Below are positions 27,514-42,400 of a stretch of 64,000 nt of DNA, in pieces; positions within the stretch are counted from its first letter, which is position 1, and each line of letters begins with the position of its first letter. The translations under genes and the position numbers were made by a program. The notes beneath the pieces were generated by a model that saw only the letters and a list, made by a program, of their open reading frames with translations, made no database searches and had not been told where the DNA came from. This stretch comes from a virus: positions 1-64,000 of IMG/VR virus record IMGVR_UViG_3300021962_000041; one strand, written 5' to 3'.

Positions 27514-29064
27514 TTAAAATTCCAGAATGATTTTAACGTCTTCTTTTTGTCGAGAATTTCTACTAATTGAGGGTCTATTGTCAATGTAAAGAATATCCCC
27601 CGATCCTTTATTTATCTCAGGAGAAGCAAGACCATTAGTAAATCTAGATCCTAAACTGATAATTTTAGTACCAGTTGGATTTGTGGTTATTCCAGTGAAT
27701 GAGGTATCAATTGAACCAACAAATCCACCATTTGTTGTCACTGGAGTTGCTGATGACAGAAAATCCAAAACTTTAGATGCAGTACCAACTCCAATATAAT
27801 CCGTTTGATCAAGATATGTTTGGTTAAAATATAATGATCTATCTCTAAAATATTTTAGAACCTTAGTCTCTTCGTCATATGAAGCAACATATCCTTTTGC
27901 AATACCTCCAGTTACATTTTGAGATACAATATCACCAATGTTGATTGATCCACTAGTTGAGGTAAATTTTATAGCGTATAATGAAGAAAATTCACTATCA
28001 GTATATGTATTTGTTGATCCGATAGAAGTTGGATTTTTTAAAACTGCTATCTGTGCAAATTTTGTATCTACTGGAAAATCTTTTGTTGAATCATCAAATC
28101 TTGCATAAATTAAAACTCTATCAGCACCCAGTTCTTTATATAGATCATATCCATGACCCTTTGAAGGTGGAATTATTGGAATTAACTTTGCAAAATTTGC
28201 GGATGCATTACTATTAATCGTTCCAAGATTTACAATTCCATAAGTATATCCTTTTCCACCAGCAGAAACTGTAGCATTTGTAATTTCTCCACCAACTACA
28301 TCAAGAATTACTTTTCCTCCTGTACCATCACCTAGAATATCAACTTCCTGACCTAATCCACCAGAATATCCAGAACCTCTGTTTGCAATATAAACTTTTT
28401 TAATTTGGTTGTTATTTACACTAGAATCTCCATTAGATCTCACAGCATCTATCTGACTATCAGTTGATGTGCTCCAATTATTTGGTAAAGAAATATACTC
28501 TGTAGAATCAAACTTAATAATATCATTAGGAGCAACTGTAAACAAATACTTCCAAAGATATCCATCTCCACTTTCACCTGCTCTAGAAGGTTCTAAAGTA
28601 GTAAATAGTGGTTGATCTTGCGATGCGTTGCCAGTGGTGTTTATTCCAGAAGATCCATTGTCAATACAAACGTAAACACCATAATTTTCATTCATTACAT
28701 AATAATTTGCATCATATAATCTTGTTGATTGCGTCACTGGAGATGGAAAATCAACACTATAATCGTGTCTATACATTTCATATCTAGTTCCTTTGCTCCA
28801 ATCAATTCTTCTTATAAGTCTCCTTACGTTCAAACTAGTTACTTTTTTGCCAAATAAAATAGTATCTCCAATATGATTAACATTATTAATATTGTCAAGA
28901 GGACTTGGAACATTTGTATTCCAAGAAGGAGTTCCACCAAACCCAACTCTTGTTGGGTTTGCTAAACCTAAAACAACATAATAAGAGTTGTTGGCATTAT
29001 CAACAGTCTCTACAAAATTATTCGCGTTTAAAATTCTAAATTGATCGGTTACAATAGCAGCCAT
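27514..29064 (-). CDS. gp8: Baseplate wedge protein gp8
   Basis: 516 residues (T4 334). It is the baseplate wedge component that joins gp7 and gp10. Matches to T4 gp8 are the N-terminal IVTDQFRILNANNFVET region (T4 AIVTSKFRTEKMLNF), RRLIRRIDWSKGTRYEMYR, the GDGYLWKYLFTVAPNDIIKF block (T4 GDGYVWEYLFEIPP), and the end DILYIDNRPSISRNSRQKED (T4 MIYMENRPPI...EEINILFTF). The extra length is a central insertion with GSGYSGGLGQEV-type repeats. Perfect TATAAATA promoter upstream. Confidence 0.9.
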   Translation of the reverse strand: MAAIVTDQFRILNANNFVETVDNANNSYYVVLGLANPTRVGFGGTPSWNTNVPSPLDNINNVNHIGDTILFGKKVTSLNVRRLIRRIDWSKGTRYEMYRHDYSVDFPSPVTQSTRLYDANYYVMNENYGVYVCIDNGSSGINTTGNASQDQPLFTTLEPSRAGESGDGYLWKYLFTVAPNDIIKFDSTEYISLPNNWSTSTDSQIDAVRSNGDSSVNNNQIKKVYIANRGSGYSGGLGQEVDILGDGTGGKVILDVVGGEITNATVSAGGKGYTYGIVNLGTINSNASANFAKLIPIIPPSKGHGYDLYKELGADRVLIYARFDDSTKDFPVDTKFAQIAVLKNPTSIGSTNTYTDSEFSSLYAIKFTSTSGSINIGDIVSQNVTGGIAKGYVASYDEETKVLKYFRDRSLYFNQTYLDQTDYIGVGTASKVLDFLSSATPVTTNGGFVGSIDTSFTGITTNPTGTKIISLGSRFTNGLASPEINKGSGDILYIDNRPSISRNSRQKEDVKIILEF

Positions 29065-29085
29065 TATACACTTAGCTTTTTTCTA

Positions 29086-29093
29086 TATTTATA
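29086..29093 (-). promoter_or_regulatory. T4-type late promoter TATAAATA upstream of gp8
   Basis: Perfect late consensus on the minus strand, 22 bases upstream of the gp8 ATG, in the short gap after the giant gene. Confidence 0.7.
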
Positions 29094-29099
29094 TTAGGT

Positions 29100-30416
29100 T
29101 TAATCAAGAAGTTTTCTAAGCGATCCAGTGCTTCTCAATCCATAATCTCTTCTTTCTATTGATGGGAAAGTTGATAATCCAGAATCAACTCTTAAACCAC
29201 TAACTGAAACACCGATTGCAACAGATCCCCTTACCAGAGGACTCAATTTACCCCAAGAGAATCTTCCAACAAAAGATCCAGACGTTGTTATTCCCGTAAT
29301 ATTACTATTTGATCTAATATTAGTGATTATTTCTGCATTAGTTGCAAATCTAGTAATACTATGTACATAGTAAATATTATTTAAGAATGTTGTTCCAACT
29401 CCAACGGGTGAAGCATCTCCTGAGTCTACCGAAGTAACTCCTCTACCAACATTTGTTTCCGTAACATAAATTGGATAACCAACCTGCAAGCTACTAAAAT
29501 CTCCACTGGTAATCTTAAGATTTAATTTAAGTGCCAGAGGATGTCCTCCCGTTCCACTGGTAGTTGTTATTCCAGTAACAATTCCAGCAAAACCTTCAAT
29601 AACACTAATATTCCTCACCCTTTCTTTTAGTGGAGCAGGTGTTGGTACCAAAACTTTTGGAGCAATTGTATACCCTAAACCTGGATTTGTTATAGTAATT
29701 GGAGTTGTCAATCTTCCATTAGTAATAGTTACTGTTGCGGTAGCTGTTGTTCCTATACCAACTCCAATATTTCGTGGGCTAGTAATTGAAACTGTTGTAC
29801 TAACTCCAGTATAACCAGATCCAGCATTAACAATGGTTAATCCAGTAACTCTTCCTGTGGTAGTATTAATAGTTGCAGTCATTGATCCAGTTGAATAACC
29901 AGTATCATACACTATTAATCCACCAACAGATTCTATAATTGTTGCGGAAGCATCTTCTTCATAATTAAAGAATCTTGCATCATCAACAAAAAGTTCAGTG
30001 GATGATGATGTAAAATCTTTTATAATTCTTGCAACTGGATAAATTTGAGATTCTAAAGAATCTCTAGTTTTATACACTTTTTCGCCATTAATAACTTTAT
30101 CAATTTTTTGCTTTTTCCATGCTATTTCACGATAATTATCATCATCTATACCCAGTCCAGCATAAATATTGGTTTCTACACTATCTGATGCTGCAACTAA
30201 AGTAATAGTTCTATCTTCTTGTTCCCTTGATGTTGCAATTCCAGAATATGCAGATAACTTAACACTATCGCCAATTTTTAAAGTTTCCTCTACATCTATT
30301 GTGACACTATCAGACTCTTTTGTTCCATTGTAGAAGAATATTGAGATATTATCTTCATATTCTGGCGCCTGAGTGAATGTGAATGAAGTACCACCTGTAA
30401 ATTCATAAGATTCTCC
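29100..30416 (-). CDS. C-terminal fragment of the giant gp7-position protein (separated by a frameshift)
   Basis: This frame continues the giant protein after a -1 shift. From the shift it reads PGESYEFTGGTSFTFTQAP, EYEDNISIFFYNGT, then GIDDDNYREIAWKKQKIDKV and KTRDSLESQIYPVARIIKDF, and runs to LRSTGSLRKLLD, about 438 residues. The first usable start in this frame is only a GTG at 30,077, with no good ribosome site, so independent expression is unlikely. The C-terminal text carries GSGYTGVSTTVSI-type repeats like the main part. It is read as the true C-terminus of the upstream gene, not as a separate gene. Confidence 0.75.
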   Translation of the reverse strand, partial: GESYEFTGGTSFTFTQAPEYEDNISIFFYNGTKESDSVTIDVEETLKIGDSVKLSAYSGIATSREQEDRTITLVAASDSVETNIYAGLGIDDDNYREIAWKKQKIDKVINGEKVYKTRDSLESQIYPVARIIKDFTSSSTELFVDDARFFNYEEDASATIIESVGGLIVYDTGYSTGSMTATINTTTGRVTGLTIVNAGSGYTGVSTTVSITSPRNIGVGIGTTATATVTITNGRLTTPITITNPGLGYTIAPKVLVPTPAPLKERVRNISVIEGFAGIVTGITTTSGTGGHPLALKLNLKITSGDFSSLQVGYPIYVTETNVGRGVTSVDSGDASPVGVGTTFLNNIYYVHSITRFATNAEIITNIRSNSNITGITTSGSFVGRFSWGKLSPLVRGSVAIGVSVSGLRVDSGLSTFPSIERRDYGLRSTGSLRKLLD

Positions 30417-33400
30417 GGGACTTGAAGAACGTTGTTGATAAAGATTAAGAGTAAATTCTCTAATTTTATTAATGATGATTCTGCATCTTTATCATTCGTT
30501 TCAAAACTCAATAATTTACCAGCAAAAGCAAGTGGGAATCTCTTTCTCACTCCATTTTGAAGTGGTTTGATAGAATCAATATAATCAAATTCTCCAAGTT
30601 CCCACGATGCCAATTGATCACTATAAGTTTGTAAAACTGTAATACTAAAATCATTTATTGGACTTGCCAGTCTAGAATCTGTGACTAGACCAACTGGTTT
30701 AAACACATCACCAACTCTAAATCCATATCCAGGTCTAGAAATACTAAAATTAGTTACTTGGAATAGAGAACCAGGTGCAACTGTTTTGGATGTAGGAATT
30801 GTACCAGTTGCAATAGTTGTTGTAATAATTCCAACAAAAGATCCTATCGCTGATGCAACGTTTGCACAATCTCCATTATTTGGAGTTAAATTAAATATGT
30901 CAGTTGTCGCATAAACACCAGCAGTTCCAGAAATATCACCGATAACTGTCGAATCAATAATTTGAGTCTCGTTTGTGTATACATTTGGTGGCTCAGTTCT
31001 AGATGTAGGAATTGTACCAGTAGAAATTGTAGTTGTAATAATTCCAACGAAAGAAGTAATTGCTGATGCAACATCCTGACAATCTGGGTTTGCTGGATCT
31101 GGTGCAATGGTTAAATCCTTATATTGAGTTGCAGTCGTCATTCCAGAAATAGTTACTGTTTCATTTCTCATGACTTGAATCATGATGTCTCTAGCTTGAT
31201 TGAAAGCATAGATTGATTGTGCTTCTTCTCCTGCCAGTAATGTTGGATTGGTTTTGTATATGTTAGCAGCATCCCAAACTTTGCTATTTCCACCATATCT
31301 CAAGTTATAAACAATAGTGTTTGTAACTGCCATAATATCATCTTTACATTCCTGATTTCCTCCAGGTATTGTAAAACCTGTATAGAATGCCAGCATTCTA
31401 CCTACTGCAATATCGGCAATAAATGTTCTATTTGCTATGATGAGATTTGATGCATCATAAAAACGACCAGAAACTATTCTATACTTAATAATTTCTTGGT
31501 TTCTCATTGCCTGAATAGCAAGATCTCTTGCTTCTCTAAATGCAAAAATCGCTTGTTGTTCTTCACCATATAATAGTGCTGGATTTATTCTGTATAAATT
31601 TGCAGCATCCCAGACTTTATCATTTCCACCAAATCTTAAATTATGCGTGATTGTTTTTAAGACTGATTTAATATCATCAACACAATCCGCAGTTCCAGTT
31701 GGGACAGAGAACGTTGGATAGTAAGATAACATTCTTCCAACAGCAACTTCAGCGATTAATTGCTTATTGCTGTCAATAAGATTTGCAGCATCATAGAATA
31801 CACCATCATAAGCAATATTATCATTTGCACCAACTTTAAGGGTTAATAAAGTGTTTAAACCACTATCTGTTGTAGAACCAAGTCCAACTCTTGATACACC
31901 AACAATTGGTAGATTTTCATAAGATGGTTCTTTGATGTTAATTATTGTGTTTGTAGCAGCATATCCAGTTCCTGAACTATTGATTGTAAATATAAGTGTT
32001 CCACCTGCACCGACAACAGCACTAATAGATCCAGAATTACCAGTTGGAGATGTAATTGCAATAGAAACTGGACCACCATAGTAACCAGATCCATAATTAT
32101 AATCTTTCCATTCAATACCAACAGAACATGATCCAAGTCCAGTGTAAGTATGTGGAATTGAAGAAATGCCACCATTAACAACAATTGTTGTTCCACTAGT
32201 TCCAGCTAAAGATCTAAATATACCTCCTTCTGGTCCTGCCCCAGGATATGGGAAGATATTTGTTGTAACACCTACCGTTGCAGTTCCTCCAGAAACATAA
32301 GTATGGTTTACTGTCGAAACACCTACATTCAAAACAATAGTAGTTCCAGCTGTACCAGCAATAACTCTATAAACATCAAAAGTTCCTTGGAGAGTATTTT
32401 TACTACTTTGTGGGTAAGCATTACCTAAAGTTCCAATTCCAGCAGGATATGGGAACCTTGTTGTTGAATAACCTATTGGATTTCCTGGACAAGAAAGAAT
32501 AATATTTGCTAATCTTACATATTTTCCTGCTTTTAACCCATGATTTCCATTAACTGTAATAGTTACTATTCCAGCATTTCTATCATAAACAAGTCCATTT
32601 ACATTAAATGTTGAAATTCCAGTCCATGAATTACAAGAAAATCTTAATCCAGAAAGTCCAAGTGGATCACCAACTCTCAGATTATGGGTACCATTCAACA
32701 CAAAAGTTGCAATTCCAGTTGCATTATCATAAGTTCCTGTAACTATTCCAAGAACTTTTGTTGGTGCAGAATATGTGCCAATAGCAACAATAGTTGATAT
32801 TCCACCTGAAGCGTTTGTGACAATTCCAATTTGAGCTGGATAAAGAGGTGCAAATCCAAGACCTTGTGTAGATCCGATTGAAATTATGACTCCACCTCTA
32901 GGAAGTTGATTTTGATTTACATCATCTGTGGAAATGATATTTTGTCCATTTGAAGAAGTAATACCGGAGAAAATAATACTACTAATCCCAATAGTACTAG
33001 AAAAATATGATGATGTATTATAACCAACTGCATATTGACTATAATCTTGAACTACATTATCATATGGTAATAATTCGCTATTTGGAACATATGATACTGG
33101 GGAATCAAATTGTTTAAAGGTATAAACATTATCTGGATTATTTGCCGTAGTTGGAGTCTGGAATATACCATTTAAGAATAAGAAAGCACTTCCAGTTTGT
33201 ATTCCTGTTGTATTAAGTCCAGAAACTGTTGTTGTATAAGTTCTTCCTACACCAGTTAAAGATGTTGAAATGTCATCAAATATTCTGTTTTTTGAGTAAT
33301 CTTTTCTGAGATAAACTCTTCCACCAAAAACTGCTCTAGGATATGGAACATTATTTGAATTTTTCTCAAGAGTTCCTTTTCCTGTCGGTGCAGATGTGAA

Positions 33401-36400
33401 GTAAATAATACTATTAGACCCTATATTGTAATTTCCACTATAAACTCTTACAGTACTACCAATTCCATGTGAAGTGCTAATAGATCCAAGATATGCTCTT
33501 GTAACTTCAATATTGGTATATGTGCCAAAACCAGTTACTTCAGCACCAGAAGTAGTTGCAAAACCAACATTAACAATTCTCATAATTTCATCATCAACTT
33601 TTATTGTTGAATCTGGAATAAAATCTCTAATGGTTCCAAGAGAGAGAATTGATGTAGAATCTCCAATCCCAGCTTGTAAGGTTGTGTTTACTGGAGTGAA
33701 TGCTAATGGATACTGAACTACCCCGTCAATTGTTATAAGAGTTTTTTCAAGTTTTGTGCTCATTTGAAGTTCATGAGCATTTCCAGATCCGAGACTTGTA
33801 AAAGTAACATAAATTCCAGCTAACGCATCAGATTGTCTAGTCGCTAATCTAAACCTATCTTCATCAATTCTAATTGCATACACTTCTGATGGTAAAATAT
33901 CAGTGCTAATTCCTGATTGAGTCAATGAAGTATTAATTCCAACCGCTGTAGATCCAATTCCTATAAAAGTTGATCCAGGGGTGTAAATTAATTTTTCGCC
34001 AGTGTTAAAGAAATGTCTTTCAATTGTAATTATTCCTGTACCTGGATTGAGGAAAGTTGTGCTAGATGGTGAAAACTTTTTACTAAAAATGGAAACACCA
34101 TCAGAAGTTAATTTAAATGTCGTTTTATTTGATCTTGAACCGTTGACTGCATTGTAAAAAAGTAATTCCATACTTTCTCTTAATTTACCATATTCTAGTG
34201 ATGGATAATTATTAGCAAAGTCACTTTCACTATAAATGACCTCATTGAAAGAACTGATTTGTAAAGTTGCAGTAATTCCAGGATCTCTATAGAATCTCAA
34301 TTCTGCTGGTGATGTTGAATAATCTACACCAAAAGTTCCAATACCAGATGTTGATCCAATTGAGACGAATGGATATTGTGTCATTACACAATTTCCATTA
34401 TTGTTTGCAACAAGAACTTGATGCAATGCACTTGTATTACCGTAAGATACTCTTACTAATGATTTTATAGTCGATACTTCAGTTTTATCAAATTTAAATA
34501 TTGAAGTGCTGGCGATAGAGACTTTTCTATAATCCGATTCAAATTTAAATGATCTCTCAGTGCCTTCAATTTGACCATTTAAAATAGATCTATAAGTTCC
34601 TACACCCACTGCTGTAGTACCAAAACCAACTACTCTACTTCTAACTACAACTTCTCCATTGTAAGTTGGATTTTCATAAGTTAAACTAAAAGTTCCAGCA
34701 TTTAAAGATGCCCTAAATGTACCTATTGGATTATATGAATTATTATCTACATTAATAGTATCAAAGAAATAATCAGATTGATAAGTATTTGTTCCATCAT
34801 GAGTTATATAAAGTTCAACAATATTTTTTATCTGCTCATTATTTTTAGCATAGACTTCGGCAGTCACATACATGGACTCTAATTTATTTGATTGAGCAGA
34901 AATAATCTCTGTTGTAATACCAATAGTTGCAGAATCCACTGATCCCGAAAGATTAATAAATCCAACATTAATTGTACCAATGCCAGTAGTATCAGCACCA
35001 AAATAAGTTTTTAAAATTTTGATATCATAATCAATATCGGTATAATTGGTTGGATAGAATCTAAGAGTTCTATCGCCAAATTCATTTACATATCCTTCAA
35101 TATCAACTGGTTGATCAGTTGTTGTAAAAATTGAAGATTTTTCAAATGTTATTAAATCAGTTGAACGCCCCTTAACAAGAATTACTTCTGTTGCCTGAAT
35201 GTTAGTTGATGCTGGATCAATGATTTGAATCAAAAATCTAGCAAACGAATCTTCAAAAATAGTTTCTATGTAAGGATTTAATGAAGATCTAGAATTTGAA
35301 AATTGTGGACTAATATCATCAATTTTAAGAACATTGTTTGTTCTACATTCAATGTATCCAGCTAATTTTCTATTTTTGAGTTTTATATCCTTAGTTCTAC
35401 CTTGGATAACATTATTATCAACACCCAAATCAAATCCATATATTGTATCTACACGATCTTCATTAATAAAATCAAATGTAGTTATTGACTCAACTGGTGT
35501 TACAGTTACTCCTGCTCCAGCAACATCTTTAACTTCAGTATCTGAGAAATTTTTTAATCCAACGGTGTGTAATAAAGAATTGACTGGGTTGATTAATTTT
35601 TCAAATTCTATTGGACTCTTTATTGTATATGATAAAGACTGATAATAATCATTATCTGGTAGAACTTGATAATCTTCGTTTAATTTGCCAATATTGTCCA
35701 ACCACCCAAGATCTTGCCTTGCAGAATAATTAATTTCAAAACGAGCATTATTATTAATAAAACTATCAACTCTTGCTCTAGTACCACTGAAAGTACCAAT
35801 AATTAAATCACCAATTTCTAATTCATATCTTCCAACAGATTTAATAAATGTTGTCCTATCCTCAGTAACAACTAAGTCAGTTTCAATATATTCTCCATTT
35901 GTAAAGACTAGCAACTTCTCACCAAGACTAAATTTTGTCGATCCAGTAATGACATCAAATCTAGGATAATCTTCATATCTAACAAAAGATGCAAATGTAG
36001 GGGTAGTAACTGCTATTCCAGCATTTGTTGTTATACCAGTTAGGTTAAATTCTAATTCTGCTGGGTTCGTATTTCTATATGCAGTGATATCATAAAATTT
36101 AAATTTGTTGTCAATTGCATTAAATCCATTTCCACTAGTTCCATATTTTTCAACACCTTCTACAAAAATCTTATCTCCAACATTTACAATATTTTGACTA
36201 TATCCAGCAATAGGTGTTTGAATAGTGCAAGTTACTATTCCTGTTGGTTGATCGTAGTCAACTTTACTAATAGTAAACCCATTAGTATTATTAACAGCAA
36301 ATAAAGTATGCTTAGAAGAATCCAAACCATTTGGAGCTTCAATAATATTAATTTTTCCTATACCAGAACCACCTACAGATGGTGTAATAATTCCATTATC

Positions 36401-39400
36401 TATTGCAATACCTTCAGAATTTGCCAGGATAAGATCTGGTGCTGATTGATAGTATCTACCTCCATATGTTATATCAATAGATTTTACAATATTTGTATCA
36501 AGTACAAAAAATGTTGATGGAACTAGTGCTTGTGGACGTAAAGTTACATCAGATGGATACTCAAATCCTGGATCAACAATTCTTACCTGATCAATTTTTC
36601 CTATCGTGTTAGATGTTGTATATACTTGAGCTCCTGTGCCATTTAGAGATTCAAATCCACTAATTACAGGTAGTTTCTTATAACTAACTCCACCCGATGT
36701 CAATGATAATCTACCAATCCCCCCACTAGCAGTTTTGGAAAATGTTGTATATGAACAACTCTCACATTGAGTACTTGAATATGAAGTTGATTCTGGAATT
36801 TTTGTTAAAGAAATTTTAAATTTATCATTAGTAACATCAAATACGGAATATCTACCATTATACAAACTATCAATATAACTTATCTTTGATGCATTGGTAA
36901 CATCTAAATCCGAAGTTGATATAAATCCAGATTTTTCTAATGCATAGAAAAATACCTGGGGCATTCCTGCATCATATCTGAGAGTTATTTTTGCATCGCT
37001 ACTAATTCCAATAGTTCCAACACCAGAAACTACAAAATTAGCAGTATTTCCAACGGATATAAATTCATTCTTAAATTGAGAATCATAATAGAATTTTAAA
37101 TTATATCCACTTAATGTAGAATCTTTTACATCAAATACAATATCATTATTTCTTACAATATTCAATTGTGGATTTATTAAAGATATTGTATGAGAAGTTC
37201 CACCAACAGAATTTATATTTACAATTGAAGGTGGATAAATTTTGTTATCGTATAAAGTTTCAGTAAGATTAAATGTATTTTCGTCTAAAACATAAACATA
37301 ATAATCACCAGTTTGTAATCCAGAAGCTACTGTGGTAACTGGTTTATAGTAAATTTTATCACCATTAGAAAATCCATGTCTTGCAATAGTAATACTATCC
37401 TTTGCAGTATTGATTCCCGATGAACTAAATGTGATCTGATTTACAAGTATTCTTTGACCTATCGTATCATACTTAAGTCTAATTGAACCAGATGTACCAA
37501 CACCAACAGATTGATTTGATTTAATATCTAAATTGATAATATCTCCATTTTTCAAACCATGGCTAGTTGATAAAGAAACCAAAGTTGTAACTCGATTTAC
37601 ATCAGATGTTACTTGAGTAAAGTCTGATCTAATTGCATAACCAAAATTATTTGACCCAAAACTAGCAAAAAATAGACCTTTAGTTGATGTTGTTAATCCT
37701 ACCTGGGTTACAATTCCAATATGATCATCAGATTGTTTTACAACGTAAAATGGTTCCCAATCTCCAGAACTTAAAATTGGAGTAGGACTATCAGCGGGAG
37801 TTTTTTGTACGAATAATGATGCTTCCCCTAGTGGTTTTTTAATTAAAACTTTTTGATTTGTTTGGAATGGGTGATTTGGGAGTCTAATACTTTGAATTGG
37901 AATTGAAGTAGTTCCTGTTAATTCGCCTATTCCAATAGTATAAGTAACAGATGTACTAAATCCAACTGAAGTACCAACACCTACAGATTCGGATGGATTG
38001 AAATAAACAATATCATTTACCTTTGATTCAAATTTTGGAGTTGATATTGGTAATGAGAAATAAGTTGGGACAAGTTCAACTTTTGCGGATAAAGTATGAG
38101 CATATCCAGATGTGTTACGAGTAACTCTTAAGATTTTTCGATCATCAAATTTATTGATAATCGTCATTGTCTCAGTTCCACTAACTTTTACAACATCACC
38201 AACATTCATATTTTCTGGAATACTAGAAACGTAAATATCAGTAATGACACCAACAATAGTTGTTGATGGAATTGCTTTATATAAAAATGTTTCTGATGTA
38301 GTAATTCCTACTTTATAATTTCTACCAAGAACATTCTTTAATGATGTGCTTATTCCACTTAAATATACGTTGTCAGATTGATTAAAACTATGTGTTGTTG
38401 AAATATAACCTTGAATTTCATTTTCACTTTTCCAGATTAAGATAACACCCTGATATTTCAATGTACTAGTTTCTACACTAGTTATTTCTCTTCCATTTAT
38501 CAAAGAAACTTGTGCCGAAGCTCCAGATCCGCCCGTATTATTATTATTAAAAATCGCAGCATCTCCAATTTTATAATTATCTCCAGCAGTAATAATATCT
38601 AATCTATCTACTGATCCTCTTAATACAGATTCTACAATTGATGTTTGGTTAATGAGTTCATTTGATTCAACAATAAAGTCACTACCAGAATATTGGTCAG
38701 ATGTATTGTATGGTAATGTATTTCTAATTATTTCAGTTCCTTTAAAATCATAATCTTGGTTAATAATATAAGTTTCGTCTAACAAATTAGACCTAAAAGA
38801 ATCACCAAGAAAATATGGAAATACTGGTTCAATTGTATTTGTTGTTGCATTTACTTTTAATGTCGTAAAGTATGCATATGTTCCTAATGGAAATTCTGGT
38901 GTCTTACAAAATCTTCCATTTGATTCATCTAGATCTCCAGAATCGTTATATGCATAATCTTCTATAAAAAATCCACTTGAAAAATCTGAAGGTCTATTAA
39001 TTATATTATTTGTATTCAATACATAACTAGAAGATAATAATTTTACAGGAGAATCATTCACTTGTGGATCTTCATAACCATATGGACCATAAATTGGATT
39101 GCCGTCCAACGCCCAACCAATTATAGGTGAGTGATCACTTCCATCATCATCAAAATATTGTGATCCTATATTTGTAGAATAACCAACAACACAATATTTT
39201 AAATTTGTTATAGATTTCTTTAAAATGTCTGCTCCATATCTGGCAAAAGTATTAACCCTAAGACTTCTAACAATAGGGTCTAGTGAAAGTTCAGATCCAG
39301 CTGATTTAACTGTTATACTAGTAGTATCTTGAACATAGTTCACACCAGGATTTATTACTATAACTTGTGAAATCGCATTGTTAACAATAACAGCTCTTAA

Positions 39401-42400
39401 TTTTGCACCAGTTCCTTCACCACTAACAACAAGATCTGGCGTAGAATAGTATTCTCTACCACCACTAAGGACTTGTACGGAATCAATTTTTCCATTTTTA
39501 ATATATGTCTTTAATTGTGCATCTTTACCTGTTTTTACTGTAATTAATGGTTTTTTATGTAAATTTAAAATACTAGAACCATAATTAGTTCCTGCCTGAT
39601 ATAAGTAAATATCATTTACAACCCCACGAATAATTGGAGTGGCAGTTATAATACCAGATATACCATCACGATATTTTACATTAACACTAATACTGATGGG
39701 TGGATATTCAAAAACTTGATATCCAGTACCTTTTGATTGAAACTTAATATAATTTTTTCGTTCATAATTTGAAGTTATTGTTCCACCGATTCCAGCATCA
39801 GCAAGTCTAAACTTATTATTAGTTATCTTAATAACTTGATATTGTTTAGAAGTAGATAATCCTGAAATTATAGTTGGAAGAGTTGAACCTACACCAACTG
39901 CTGCAGAATAAACAATTTTTTCACCATCATTGAACCCATGATTTACAAAGTTAATTGTATTATCACTAGTGGATATACCCGATGGAGAAACTCTTAATTT
40001 TCTATTTGAATATCCTTCTCCAGAGGATAAAACATCAATACGAGTTACAGTATTTGCAGATTCTAGAAGTCTGAATTTTTGGAATCCAATATTACTTGCT
40101 GTAGTAAATCCAATTGTGTTAATTCCAGAATTGAAATCCTTTTGGGTTCTATAAAGACGTATTGTTTTTGGACCTGTTGTTTGTGCATAATATACAGATC
40201 CATTTTCTAAGTATTCAGTCTTTATTCCAGTAGTATCATTAGATCCTCTAAATGTTCCGATACTTATTGGTGGACTACCATTTTTATCATAAACTAGTGC
40301 TTGACCAGATTTAATATTATGATCTTTCAAGAAACTTAAATCATCTAATGTTACATCCAATCCACCACCTTGTGTTGATGGTAAAGCACTAAAATCTAAT
40401 TCTCTATATCTTTTTGATGTTATTGGTTTTAAAATACACCCAGATCCATTTCCACCAGTTATTGTCACTGATACAGCATCATCAATATCAAAATCTTGAG
40501 GATCAACAAATACTTCTTTTACCGATCCAGTAACGACTGGTTGTACGAGTGCAGTAGTTCCAATTCCAGGAGAAGAAACCTCAATAAGTGGTGGGTTAAT
40601 AACATCATAATTTGAACCAGTATTTAAAATATTGACATCTTCTAAAGGTCCAAAATAAATTCTATCATTTGATTTATATGAATTTATTTCTACACCATTA
40701 ATTAATATACCAACAGTTTCAGCTTCCGTTTTTGTTCTAGTTGAACGTTGAATGTCTGGAAATAAAGGAAACTTTTTAAGACTTTTTTGTGGACCAATTT
40801 TTAAGTTATTTTGGAAAGATAATGTAAATGTATGGTTTCCAGTTCCCGTATCTAAAGTGCTAAATTCAATATAGTCGTCAGATGGGATGAAAGATCTTGA
40901 AGTATAAAGTTTGATTTTATTAGACTCTGCTAAAACTCTGACGTAATATAGACCTTCATCTAAACCAGGGATAGATTGATTTTCTGGTTTATAATAAACC
41001 TCATCACCAGTTATAAATGGAACACTAGTTTGGAATGATAATACAGAGTACTTTAATGTCGATGGATCATAATTTTGAACTCGATCACCATTTGCTTCTC
41101 CTAGTGAAATTGCAGATAAATTAGTTGTTATTGGGTATGATGGTAATGAATTTGAAGCAACATACATGTATTCATCATTTTCATTATATACATTTTGAAC
41201 GTCGGAAGTAATGACATTATTACCATATTGTATTTCCGCACCAGAACTTGTTGCTTTATTTAAATTTCTACGAATATCATACTCTTTAAGAGGATCTACA
41301 ATAAATCCAGATAGATTATTGAGAAGAATTTCTTTTGTTGACTTATTAATATTAGATACTATGGCGCCAGCATATTCAACAATTTGAGTATTTCTTCTCA
41401 AAATTTCAATTGTATCACCAACTTTGAGAGAAGATTTATCTATGTCAGAATAGAGTAAAAATGTACTACCAGAAATTCCTTTTACTTGATATCTAACCGA
41501 AGTATTGTATATCCATGTATTGGAGAAAATTTGCTTTTTAGTTTTAAATTGGTCAGGATTTTTTATTATTTCACCGAGATTTTTAACATAGATTACCTCT
41601 CCTTCATCGGTAAATGAAATATCTGATACTGGAACAAACTTTGATAGTACACCTGTTATTCTTACTTCTACTTTTTTTGTAAGGTCGCCATCTTCATAAC
41701 CATACATTACCTCATCAAATCTAATATCTTCTGCGGGTGATATTGCTGACGTTATACCACTACATCCTAAAAATTGATTAATTGTTTTATCAGTGTAAGT
41801 AATTGTATTTCCGCCACAAAATACCGTTCCTGATTTTGGAAACTCAACAGTAGAATCAACACTAATAACTTCTGATCCTACAGGAATATTTCCAATCACC
41901 CTTGTTTTTCCTGGAACAGTGAAAGTTCCTTCAATAAGAGCATTTTCACTAAATCCTACAAATAATGATAATTTGTAATATACTAGATTATTTTTTGATA
42001 TAATCTCAACCTCAGAAACAGATGCTTTTGTTGCAGGATCTGTTGATTTTCTAATGGTTTGTCCAACTAATTTTAATGGGTCTCCAGAAATTCTTTCTAC
42101 AAGAAGAGTTTCTCTTCTAATGTATTCTGCAGACGATGGTTTAATTAGATATTTTTCTAAATCTACTATTCTTGGAGTTACTCCATACAATATATTAAAA
42201 AGAATTCTAAAAGATTCTTTAGTTCCTTTAGATGCGTAAAAAGATCTAGCTTCCTTTATAAAATTACTAACATCTAAATTTTCAACAAAAGTTAATTCTT
42301 CTAGTCCAGGAGTAAGAGAATATTTTACTTTTTTATAAAACTCTTGTAAAAAGAGAGCACTGAGATTTTTTACATCAGAACCAGATTCGTGTGAAGATGC

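Noticed and set aside
29100-30077. Separate 325-residue gene starting at a GTG
   Set aside because: The frame is open well upstream of the GTG and continues the giant protein; better explained as its frameshifted C-terminus.
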